A stretch of 64,000 nucleotides of DNA, taken from NCBI GenBank assembly GCA_964304625.1, contig OZ199840.1, forward strand, positions 5,332,001 to 5,396,000. Reading direction: 5' to 3'. Position 1 is the first letter of the stretch. Every line of letters starts with the position of its first letter. The stretch comes from Kudoa neothunni. Lineage: Eukaryota > Cnidaria. Shown piece by piece: positions 53,131 through 64,000 of the stretch. The position numbers were made by a program, and so were the translations under genes. Under the pieces are notes generated by a model. The model saw nothing but the letters and a program-made list of their open reading frames with translations, was not told the origin of the DNA and did not search any database.

Positions 53131-55407
53131 TTAACTTTTCCAAATAAAATGGTGTATTTTTATACCCCAGGCCTATTTAATCTTTAATTTTTTACCTCAA
53201 ATCCAAGACTAAAATTTTTTATATTCCGTCTAATCTTTTAATGTTATATAATACATATTCTAGCTGATAACAATTTTTTTTTGTTTCGTAAAATAAAATA
53301 TAACGCGAAAATACCCTCCGAGTAAAATTGGGGAATTTTTACACCCCACATTTTTTTAACCTAAATTGTTCCAAATACAAAATAATATTTTTTTGGTCAA
53401 TTTGACACAATTTCAACGACGAATTATTGTTTAAATCAACAAATAGTACTGGTCATATTGTAATGCGCACGCGCAATTTACGTTATGAAATGGGTTCCGG
53501 TGATTATAGCAACAGCTGCTCTGAGTTATTCCGTTATATGTGATACGTCATCAGATAATTTGGAAGTTGAAAAAATGCTCCATCTGACTCTTTAATACAT
53601 AAGACTGGAGCTTTAAAGACAATTAAAAACCCCTCGACTTATAGAACTGCGACCCAAAGTATTTTGACCAGTCGTACTGGTGTTTATCCTTCGTTTTTCA
53701 GAATGTAAATGAAATCATTGATACGTTTAAAGTGCTTTTTCGCCAGGAAATATATGATTTAATTTTGAAACATACAAATCAATACGGTAAACATTTATTT
53801 GGTGAAGCTTGGGGGCAATTAGATAGTGTTGAATTCGATGGATTCAACGGATGTTTATTGTTAATGGGAATATTTGACGATAATCAACAAACAATAAAAG
53901 AATTGTTTGGTTTAGAAGAGGGAAGACAAGTTTATCGTGACCTATTTTCTTTAAATAGATTCCGACAAATCAAGAGAGCTCTTCATTTCGACGATTTGGA
54001 AATATGAGAGATAAGAAAAATATCAGATAAATTTTGCTACATTCGTGAACTCTAGGATATCTGGGTTGACTCGCTTATCCAGAGTTTTCGACCTTCTGAG
54101 GATCTTTGCATCGATGAATAACTTGTGGCTTTTAGAGGTCGTTGTAAATTCAAATAATATATGCCAAAAAAACGTTCAAAATATGGCCTAAAGTTTTTTT
54201 TAATAATTGAAAACAAAAGTCAACTTTTGTTTGCAATGCAATTGTCTATTTGGGAAAGCGATCTCAAAATGATACGAGGGCTGTGAATGTTGGGAGGAAT
54301 ATTGTTTTAAAGTTAGTGGAACCATTCGAACGTTCTTGTCGAAATTTCTTGTGACAATTTTTTCACGTCTATTGAGTTAGCGGATGAATAGATACAAAAA
54401 AAATTACGTTTGTTGGAACAATGCGTTCAAATAAGAGAGAGAGATACCACCGTATTTGAAACCAGATAAAACGACTCCTCTTCATACATCTCTTTTTGTT
54501 TTTAACAACAAAAAAATGATACCAAGATATCTGCTTCACAGAAATAAACCTGTTTATATGCTTTGTCCCTCCCCAACAAACACCCAAATATCATCAGAAA
54601 GGCCATTAAAACCCGATGTCATAATGCATTGCAATGAAGTAAAAGGCGGAGTTGATACGATTTCCAGATTATTGTCAGCAATAAATGTGAGACGAATATC
54701 TTGTCGTTGGCCGTTAATTGTTTTCTTTAACATAGTTGATATTAGTCTGATTAATGCGTTCTGTATATACAAAAATTTATTCCCTTCTTCAAAATTGCTT
54801 CGGAGGGAATTTTTGAAAATGATGGCAACCCAATTGACACATCGACTTCTTTTGAGTTTTGAGACGGAAACAAAATATGACAGCTAGTGAAGACTCCTCT
54901 GTTATAATTGGACAAAATAGTTACGGGAGATGTCGATTTTGCGATAGGAAGTATGATAGAAAAACAAAAATAAAATGCGACATTTGTGCTTCATCTTTCT
55001 GCAAATTCCATTCCAGTCATATTTGTTTTATTTATCTTAACCGATAATTATGCCAATTTTGTTTTATTATTATTGTTATTCTTTTGTTCGTATATTTAAA
55101 AAAATAATCTAATGCTGCTTAAAAGCTTTCCTGAAATAGAATCTTAAACGTGTTGTCAATAAACATTCTACTTCTACAATATGTACAATACGTGATCAAT
55201 TTGAATTGTGCGCATGCGCTGTACTGGCTTAGCTAGAAATATTGTTCTAAAATTTCAAATTTAATCGATAAAAATACGTCAAAATTTTTAAAAATAATTA
55301 TTTTTGAATTCTTTTTCTTTTTTTTAATAAAAAAATGTGGGGTGTAAAAATACCCCAATTTTATTTTACTCGGAGGGTGTAAATTTTCCAGTGACTTAGA
55401 AGGTTAA
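53131..55407 (+). mobile_element. piggyBac-like transposon, broken, with C-terminal zinc-binding domain
   Basis: The transposase is read in pieces. 53732-54007 is the N-terminal block (FGEAWGQLDSVEFDGFNGCL, FGLEEGRQVYRDLFSL). Near 54100-54160 is EDLCIDE, a stop, then LVAFRGRCKFK (first catalytic motif). 54456-54887 contains CNEVKGGVDTISRLLSAI (third motif). 54859-55047 ends in the Cys-rich domain typical of the family (CRFCDRKYDRKTKIKCDIC). Several stops and frame changes make it inactive. The subterminal sequence CCCTCCGAGTAAAAT (about 53319) is repeated inverted near 55360-55380; the right edge is TTAA 55404-55407. The left edge is probably TTAA 53131, but the first ~180 bp match the right end only partly. 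Confidence 0.88.
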
Positions 55408-58400
55408 TTAAGGCTCCATAACATTACCTACATTATAAATTATAATATCGACGCACATGTGTGAAATGATTTCAGATAATTCTACAATTATTTAAATATA
55501 TTAAATTTGGTCAATTCTTATATAAATTTTGACTGTTTTATATTCTTTCGTAGATGTTTATATGAATAGAATTAAAATTATATTCATTATTCCAATTAGA
55601 TGCCAATATAATACTTATTACATTGGGTTCTATCATAGAAAAGTTAACTTAATTTAATAATTGCCGATGTTCTATTTTATTTTTTAAATAAAATGTCTGA
55701 ATTAAAATAATATTCGCAAAGAGAATATTCAACCTATTAGTTCCAGATTTAATCGTTAATATTCAAACCAATATTAGTTTATTAGTTAATTTAAAAATAA
55801 TATTGTATCAAAATATCATAAAAATTTAATATTATCATGTTAACCCTTACCGCAGTGAGCTAAAAAAAAATCCGCGTGAAGCCATGGGGAATCTGAAGAC
55901 TGAAGAAGCCCCGGAGAAATCAGCTTAAAAATTTTTTATTTATATATAAATTAAAATATCTTTAAACATATTTATAAGATATTTTAACCCAACAACACTT
56001 CATATATTATTGTGTATAATCGGCTCTGAAACCCTATTAATCGATTGATATTTTACAATTTAAACATCAATCTACGCCAAAATAAATCTTTGATTACTAT
56101 ACAGTATTTTGAACGAAATCGGGGTTAGTCGGATAACATTAACATAAAGTAAAAATGAAAGTTTTTTTCCACTTGTAATCTTTATATACAACCAAAAATA
56201 TTAATGAAAGGTAGTTATCACATTTATGAAACAAATTATGATTCATTTCGTCGTGGAAACTATTATTTTTGTTGTTTTTGCGTTTATTTCCGATATTTGC
56301 CGATTTGGTTCTAGCGGGGTCGAATATAGTTTAGTTTAGCCAAATCTTGTATATAAATTTTTGTTGATGTTATATAGTTCCAAGTTAGAAAAAGTCTAAT
56401 TTCGATTAAAACTTCTAAATTTATGGATATGAGTAATCACAAACCTATCAATTTATTGTCTAAACATTCGGGTAACAACGGTAGAAGAGATAATCTTCAG
56501 GTTATTGCGACTCCTTAATCTGAAAATCAAGTTTCTTCTCCATATTATTCGTTAACCATCCCTCAAACCCTTTAAATGATTAAATTAAATTTAAACATAA
56601 TTACGCTGAAAATCACAACTCAACAACGAAACAACACATCAGACCACGATTGTTATGTATTAATCTTCGTTAATCCCTATTTCATATTTTAAAATTGAAA
56701 ATATATATCCAAAAAAAAAATTATTGAAATATATTTTATTCAAATAATAAATATAAATGAATATTATGTAGTCGCAAAAATGATTTATATGAACGAAACC
56801 ATCGGACCAACTCAAAGTTTGAAGCCATACCCCTTGTTAAGAGTTAAATATAAATTAAAATTATTTCTTTTTGTTGTGCCTAATGAACAGGAAGGTTATC
56901 ATGAAATTTCAATATAATGTATTTCCTCTATTAGTAATTAGAAAGAAATTATCTTACATGGGGTACCAAATATACCCCGATTGGTTAATGGTTATTTTTT
57001 AGGCGAAAATCGTTTCAAAAACAACTTTAAATTGCGGTATAATCGAATGAAGCTACAATGTATAAGTGATTAAAAAATGTTAATAGTATATTTTTATAAA
57101 ATCGAATTAACTTTAGTTACCACCTTGCATATCCAATAATTAAATATATTAACTATCTTGGATTAAGCACCAATTATTAGATTATTTTATTTAAAGAAAA
57201 TATTTTTTGTTAACGAAAAAGTTAAACATTTCAATGGTTTAATAATTGAGTTTATTACGTATAAGAAAATATTTGAATTTTTCCCCCTCTCTTATGATTT
57301 TGAATATATATTTTATTTTAAAATTTAAGTATAATCATGTTAGCAATAACTTGAATAAGATTATTTGTTTAAGTTTTAAACACAATACTTCAAATAATAA
57401 AAGGTCATTATGTTATACATGAATAAATTTTGGAATAAAAAAAACGTTCCTATTAATCTTTTTTTTATATTTATATTTTGGCCTGAATTCGGTGTAAATT
57501 TAACTTATGTCATTTACTGCAATTAAAAATAGAAAATTAATTTTCAAACCTATTCATTCAACTAAAAAAATTAAAAACTCACAATTTTTAAAAGACAATT
57601 CAATTATATAACAATAAAGTTGATCAGCCAAAAGTTAAAATGTCATTATATATAACTAAAAATTACAATTTTTATACATAATTCGTTAATATCATTTAAT
57701 TCAGATGAATTTAACTAAATTGCGGTAACTAAGTAACATTAACCACACGCCAACAAAGAATCGGTTGTCTCGAATTTTCATATTTTTAATTAATTAGTAA
57801 TACAGCAGAACAAAAATAATATATTTAATTTTAATACGAATTTAGAAAAAATCCTCAATTAATCTAATTGTTATAAATTTCTATATTTCTCTTTTTAATG
57901 ATGACATATTTTAATAAAATTCTTAGATTTCTCTGGAGTTTTTTTCCAATCGTTTAATTATCGTATCTTATTGATAATTATAAGGAACCTAAAACATCTT
58001 TTAATCGATAATATTTTTTTTTTAGATAAAATATAATCCACTTAATATTTATCTTTGTTATGGGAAAATTATTTTAGATAATAAATGAAATATTACTCAT
58101 AATTGTAAAAAAACTATGTAATTTAATTAATTTATTATAAAATTGATTATTAATATAATTTTATTAGACTCGTTAATTTAAAAGAAATAATAAGAGGGAA
58201 ATATTCAATTTAAAAAATGTATTTTTAAATTAGCGTTCGAAAAAAAAATTAAGTTTTTTAGTTGGAATCAATAATTTTAATACCTTACTGTAAATGTAAA
58301 ATACATTTATGTTTTACAGCTTTATCATTCAATAGCCGGTTGATTGGTTATCAGAAAAATATTTCGATATATATATATATCTTGTAATTCAACATCTATG

Positions 58401-58497
58401 GTGATTCAGCATTTATAAAATTTGTAATCTTGATAACACTTCATTATTAGATAAAAAATATTCCGCTCTACACCATAATAATCTAATTAAAGGAATA
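55408..58497. other. AT-rich stretch with one GC-richer patch
   Basis: At 55842-55930 a GC-rich patch begins TTAACCCTTACCGCAGTGAG, which looks like a piggyBac-type end, but no partner end or transposase was found. The rest shows no supported gene. Confidence 0.45.
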
Positions 58498-59455
58498 ATG
58501 TTGTATAAGAATAAAGTCAAATCATTCATGTGCTTTTGGTGTGGTATACTGTAAATGTTTTTAAACAAGAAATAATTTTATTTTTTAGCTTTATTCGTGT
58601 TAAATTATTCATACCAAACCGATTATGTATTTACAACTTTTAAACTAATGTAATTATTCGTAAAATAATAAAGATACATGTTAAAAATGCATCTCATTTT
58701 CAATTACATAAAACCTTTGTACGATTACATGGAATGGAGTTATTTAAACACGACGAAATAAAAGTAAAAATAATTTAATATTAAATTATGCATTTTTAGC
58801 ATATAGAGAGATATTATTGTGGAAGCATTGATGGATATCGAAGGATTTGTAAATCAGTTCCCAGATTTGGATATCATTTGTAAGAAGTACGCTCTCTGTA
58901 ATGGAGATAATGGTATTTTTATTTCGAAATCGTCGCTTATATTCAAATTTTACATAGTTATCATTTTTCATGAAAATGAAGCCTGTCTTCCATGCACTGT
59001 ATTCCATTTTTACGTTTTTAGTATATATATATATATGAAATTTTAGTTGATCATATTTCTTTATCATATTAAAGTCACTAGAGGTGAAAATGAAATTTGT
59101 GATAAGGCAAATTCATTTTATGTTTGAAAAAAATGCAAAATAATTATTTTTTATACCGATATAACTTTTAGGATGAGAAAAAATTTTTGGATAATGCTAC
59201 AGAACTTTGTGAATTAGGTTACCATTGTGATCATTCAGAAGGTACATTAAATTCAAGTAATTTATTTCAAAAACTATTATTATATTAACAATAAATTCTA
59301 TAAATTTTTTAACCTTGACGAAGATGAATAACATTTACAAAAAATAATTAGGGAAAATGAGAACGACAACATATAAGACGAACAACGGATTCAGCAATGA
59401 CAATAAAGATCCTAGATTAAAGAAAGATTATTGTATCACTTTTGGATGCCACTAG
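58498..59455 (+). CDS. gene I: small secreted cysteine-patterned protein, 5' end uncertain
   Basis: Proposed exons: 58498-58540 (uncertain), 58589-58626, 58674-58763, 58807-58912, 58958-58998, 59047-59106, 59172-59241 and 59352-59455. From exon 2 on, lengths are 38, 90, 106, 41, 60, 70 and 104 nt, the family pattern, and phases agree. Landmarks: exon 3 TFVRLHGMELFKHDEIK; exon 4 FPDLDIICKKYALC (C-x5-C); exon 5 NEACLPCT; exon 6 LIIFLYHIKVTRGENEICDK; exon 7 KKFLDNATELCELGYHC (C-x5-C); a basic tail with two further cysteines. The intron after exon 6 would be GC-AG (AAG, then GCAAAT). The signal exon is doubtful: MLYKNKVKSFMCFW needs a GTGGTA donor and is 43 rather than 37 nt. Confidence 0.72.
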
Positions 59456-62339
59456 AGACTTGCAATATGTCAGTTAATAAATCATATAATTTTCGACTTT
59501 CCATACAATTTATCCTTATTTGTTGAGGATACTCTAATTCCTTTGTTAGGCGTTTTATCACAGATACGGAAATTAGATAATTAATTGGCTAAAATTAATA
59601 ATTCAATTCTAATAACCTATTCTCGATATAGTTGTAATATTGTAATATAATTATATGTACTAGTTAGGAAAGTAGAGACGTTTGGAAACAAGAATATTTC
59701 ACCTTAAGATCGATACCGTAATTTAAAGCGAAGGTAGACAAATATTCAAAAGTTAATTCCAAAAATAAATATATGCCTAGCCTTTATGTATAAATATTTA
59801 AAAAACATTACATTTAATTACAAAATAAAACAGAATAATTAACATTTATATTTAATGTGGAATAACTATCTACATGTAATATTATCAACTATATTTATCA
59901 CATAAATAAGTTATAACTATTTAAATCAATATATTGGTTATAGTTCTTATGTAATATTTCACAAAAGAGAGTATAACCAAAAATTAGGCAAAATTAACGG
60001 TGAACCTTTGTTAAATAAGCAGGACAACAATAATTATGAGGAAAAAATGATTGAATATATGAGTTAAATTTATGAAAAATTTTCGATGAATTAAAATATT
60101 AAATAATAATTTTGAGTGAGTATCAAATGTTGGAAGATTGTAATAGAATAATCTGTGTATTTAAGAGAAACCATGGAATTAATTAGACCAACAAAAATAC
60201 AGTTGATAAAATATAATAATTTTGACAATTCCTTGTATTATAATCGACGTTTAAAAATTAGAGACAGAAAAATTCGATAAATTTTAAAACAAGGATTTAA
60301 ACTTTATTTGTCTCATCACTTTAATCAAAGTTATGGTTGATGATAAAAATTAAATTATTAAACAATTTGAAAGTGACAATATAGTCAGAAATTAACAATG
60401 AGAAAAAGAACGAAAATTGTTTTGAATGTTTTTCTTAATATATTTTAAATATATTAGATGAATTTTAAATCGAAATGAAAAATAATCTATATATATTCAG
60501 AACGTAATGAGAGAGAACTGCAATTTAAGTTACAATCCATTTTTTCCATTTACTGCGGATTAGTAGTTACATACTTTTGGATTAGAATATATTTTTACAA
60601 TATCCATCAAATTCTATCACGATACGTAAGGTCTCAAAAGTTGGGAAATATATGATTACTACAATTTTTATATGTAAAATAATTATGTATTCTAAAGAAA
60701 GAAAAGTTTTTTAAAATATCCAAAAAAATTAAGGAAAAACAGCTTCTGTGATAAAATAAAAAATACTATATTATTAAAACTGAAAATGTTTATTCAATTG
60801 TTACATGCGAAATACAGTATTTCAACATCAATTTGCAAGTGGCTCGTGCATTAATATTAGATCAAAAATTTATTCCAAATTAAAGGTTACATGGTAAATG
60901 AAACACATCCAATCAACATGCTTTATGTTTTTAGGGTAAATTCAGTGATTTCATGGTCATATTAAGAATTATTTATATTTAACCTAATGATTTAATTATG
61001 AAAGTGGTTATTTCTCAGGAGGTGAATTTCTCGAAAAATACTCAACATATTAAACTTAGAATTTACAAATTTTTATAAATTAGTTTAACTTAAGTATTCT
61101 TTTAATTTCAATATTTTACGTAAACGACAATAAAACAAGTACCGGGGAGTGATAATTATTTCACGTAAATTCTCAAATATAGTAATAAATTAAGATTAAT
61201 TTAAATATAAAAAAAGTAATTTTTATAATTTAGTTTATTTCTTTCAGATATAAGATATTTAACTAAACAGATGTAATTTATTATTACATCCTTACATATG
61301 CTTATTTGTGCATACAGGTTTTCCATGAATAATGAATTGATATCGAAAAAAATTCGAACATTTATTCTTAATTAATATAAATTCATAGTCGAAAATAATT
61401 ATTTTTTACTCTTTTTGATTTCAATGGTTGTTAAATGTCTATCTATTGGTCGATCAATGGACTTTATATTTAAGGGATTTTTAAATCTTAAAGAAAATTA
61501 TCAAATTTATTAAATTTATTACCTTTCAATTGGGGTTGCTCCATCCTGATTATCGATTTTCTGTTCTTGAACATTGTACTCAGTGTTTGAAAGAATTTTT
61601 GATATCGTATGTGGCGAATTTTCAATTAATTCATTTATTGATTCCTAATATGGTTAAATGTAATTTAATAAATTAATAATTATTATTACTTCTTAATTTT
61701 ATTTAGTTGGCGAATAAAATTAAGAAGTAAGATAATGGTTATCAACAATCACATGTATCAAGAAAATGATCGATTATTGTGTTTTCGTGGTTTTTTATTA
61801 TCCGTTCTAAAAGATTATTCAGTTGATCTTATTGATTTATCAAAAAAGTCTCCCCAATATTCTGATGTTGTATTAGCCAATTTTGTTGTAGAAGTTGCCG
61901 CATTTTTCAACTTTTTAATGAAACCATTTATTTTAACCTGTTTTATATCAATAATAATAATAAGTTTGTGCGTTATTATCTTTTGGTTATTGGACCTGTT
62001 TTTAAAAATTTCATTCCATATGACTTTTTCCATCTTTGATAGCACAAATCTTCGGAGAAAAGAGGTAACTTCTTAATTGATCTACATATTAACACATGGC
62101 AGCATAGCAATGAGAATCATCGATAAATAAGCATGAACATGTCGTTGGATTTGTAGTTCCATTAAAGCTTGTGAATACGTTATCGTCATTTATTAATGAG
62201 ATTTTATCTCTCAATATACTATAAGCGTATTTTGTCAAGTATTGTACGTATAGGAATGTACTTTATACATTAAATGTTTCATTTGAAACATAATACAATT
62301 GACTTATTGCTATAACCTCTCTTTCTGTTGGGAGGGTGT
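59456..62339. other. AT-rich stretch without a supported gene
   Basis: The 342-base open frame at 61735-62076 (+) and its antisense are AT-rich, have no recognisable domain, and abut the Mutator-type remnant; they may be its unreadable C-terminal part. Confidence 0.45.
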
Positions 62340-63490
62340 TCAAAATGTTGAAAAAGTTACAAATAAAATCACTTCAAGTATTGAATTTATGAACATGTTT
62401 TTAATTTTCGAATTTATTGTTTCAATTCGATTGTTTGTATTATTGTCATAAAAGTTTTTAGCATTACTGAGACCGATAACCCATTCACTGAAAATTGATT
62501 CCAAGTTTCTTTGATAATATTCGCTCAATTTAACGCTGTTTAATGAATGAATTTGATACACATAACTTTTATATTCAATGTAATCATTACATAGAATCAT
62601 TTTCGGTAAACATGTTAAAACATCTTTTTGGGTATTCGATAAATTTTTCTTCCTTATTAGAAACGATTGTATTTAGATTTTCCCGAAGCATTTACATTGT
62701 TTCAGTTAAAACATCGCAAAATCATTGAATAACAGCTTCAGTATCCTCATAGAGTATACATACATTCGTGATGTGTGTTAAACCGAAACAATCAACCCCT
62801 GCAGATAGATATAATGGAGTTCTAAAACTATGATTACAATAAATTCAAATTTTATTAATTATCTTTAATTAAGAAGTTTGTATGCTGCGTCTACCAACAT
62901 CACCTCTGGATATAATGCAAGTAGGATTTCATTTTATTGTGTGCGAAAAAATTCCGTTAACAACGTTATATTTATCATATAAAATTCTAACCTAGCAGCT
63001 ATAATCTTCTCTTAATACTTTTTCTATCGCATCCAGGTTAAGGGGGAACAAAATGTTATTTGCTCTAATATCATGGATAGATTTGAGACGAACATTTTCC
63101 CGGTTTCACATTGAATTATAGACTGAATCAATTAAATTAAATTTTGATCATCTAAATCAATTTTTCGTTGTTTTGGTAAATTCTTGAAAATCACTTCATT
63201 TGATTCATGATTATGAACTAGCATACAAGAACGTATTTCAAGGGCACTTCCATCGACAGGAGGCCTAAGTGATATTTTTACAGGTCAGTCTTCACTTAAA
63301 GCTGGTTTATTCATACTTCCACAAAATTTTGGTTTGTTTTTACCACTGAAAATACACAGTAAGTAATCTCATAATAACGTAGAGTTGGGATGATATTTAT
63401 AATAGTTCCAAAAATTTGATCCCTCGTAATCTAAAATGGAATTATCATGATCCTCGAAGGTGACAAATCGTGTTCTAAATGTAAACATAT
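62340..63490 (-). mobile_element. ZSWIM-type Mutator-like transposase remnant
   Basis: Read on the minus strand from about 63490, the frame gives RFVTFEDHDNSILDYEGSNF, then ISLRPPVDGSALEIRSCMLV followed by HNHESNEVIFKNLPKQRKI. This is the N-terminal pattern of ZSWIM1/3-like proteins and their transposon relatives (a cysteine-containing fold ending in HNHE). The middle (62620-63120) is broken. 62340-62600 gives SEWVIGLSNAKNFYDNNTNN, then RIETINSKIKNMF, the conserved TNNRIE block of that transposase family. Several stops and frame changes are present and no ends were identified. It is distinct from the FLYWCH/MULE copy at 40 kb. Confidence 0.72.
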
Positions 63491-64000
63491 GTGAATTTAA
63501 TGCGGGCCCAGCCAAATTGTAAGGACAAAATGTGCGCTCAAAGCATGACTTGAACGAACAAAAATTATTTGACCTATTATATTTAATTCTAATTGTTGTT
63601 GTTTTTAATTTTTTTTATTATATGAAAAGTAATTATCACTCCAAATATTCGTGCTGTTGTCGTTTACATACAATTTTGAAATTAAAATAAAACTTAAATT
63701 AAATTAATTTATAAATATTTGTAAATTCCAAGTTTAATATGTTGGGTATTTTTCAAGAAATACGCTGCTTGAGATATAGCCACGACGTTAAATTATTCGT
63801 ATGACTTTGCCTATAGTTTGTTGTAAATTAAAGAACATACTAAAGGGATGATACAAATGTTCGTTTTAGATATCAATGTTCTAGACACTAGTGTAATTAA
63901 TTGTGTTACATATACGGTTTCTCGATCATATAATCTACCATGATAAAATAATATAATGGCAGCTTTCATATTGTTTAAATTAAAGAAAAATATTTGTTGA
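63491..64000. other. window end, nothing recognised
   Basis: AT-rich DNA without a supported feature. Confidence 0.5.

Noticed and set aside
10675-59455. Assignment of the small secreted family to saposin-like proteins
   Set aside because: The spacings C-x2-C and C-x5-C (for example FPYHKYICKYLAIC) recall saposin halves, but the order and the distance between the cysteine pairs do not give a full domain. Kept only as a resemblance.
61735-62076. 113-codon frame with hydrophobic stretches as a membrane protein gene
   Set aside because: Composition is AT-driven, the antisense is equally open, and it adjoins a decayed transposase. No supporting motif.

Overview
The window is a very AT-rich stretch of eukaryotic, almost certainly animal, nuclear DNA. 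Coding sequence is cut into short exons by tiny GT-AG introns (mostly 35-170 bp), one long gene is built from fibronectin-III-like domains, and the rest is littered with worn piggyBac, pogo/Tigger and Mutator-like transposons and a tRNA-headed SINE family. This would suit a compact-intron parasitic animal such as a myxozoan, but that is inference; no marker gene fixes the lineage.

The central content is host genes on the + strand. (1) 18.56-25.70 kb holds one gene of about 18-20 exons for a ~2,000-residue type I membrane protein: signal peptide, about a dozen cysteine-bearing repeat domains (many with the fibronectin-III signature), a disordered Pro-rich linker, one transmembrane helix and a short basic tail. 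Nearly every exon starts and ends in phase 1. (2) Seven or more copies of a family of small secreted proteins (about 160-190 residues) that I do not recognise are scattered from 10.7 to 59.5 kb: gene A (10.7), B (26.8), C (29.1), a pseudogene E (33.0), F (37.0), G (46.7), H (51.7) and I (58.5). They share a seven- or eight-exon plan: signal-peptide exon (34-37 nt), exon 2 (mostly 35-38 nt), exon 3 (84-90 nt), exon 4 of exactly 106 nt ending in a C-x5-C pair, exon 5 of usually 41 nt ending in C-x-[PST]-C, exon 6 (60-63 nt), exon 7 with a second C-x5-C pair, and an unrelated C-terminal exon in each gene. Splice phases and exon lengths are kept although residue identity is low, the mark of an old, fast-diverging family.

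Mobile DNA by region: piggyBac remnant 1-1925; SINE 4541-5039; decayed pogo/Tigger piece near 6.1-7.0 kb with a SINE inserted (13-bp target duplication); pogo-like element with both ends at 7275-8979; a 1.23-kb inverted repeat pair (9.02-10.25 and 13.54-14.77 kb) flanking gene A; SINE 28.07-28.57; piggyBac scraps at 34.1-34.4 and 44.4-44.6 kb; FLYWCH/Mutator-like element 40.06-41.2; piggyBac with both ends 41.77-44.06; a two-piece SINE 47.96-49.44; piggyBac 53.1-55.4; ZSWIM-type Mutator relative 62.3-63.5 kb. The remaining long stretches are AT-rich DNA in which I see no supported gene. No rRNA, true tRNA, CRISPR or retrovirus-like element was found.
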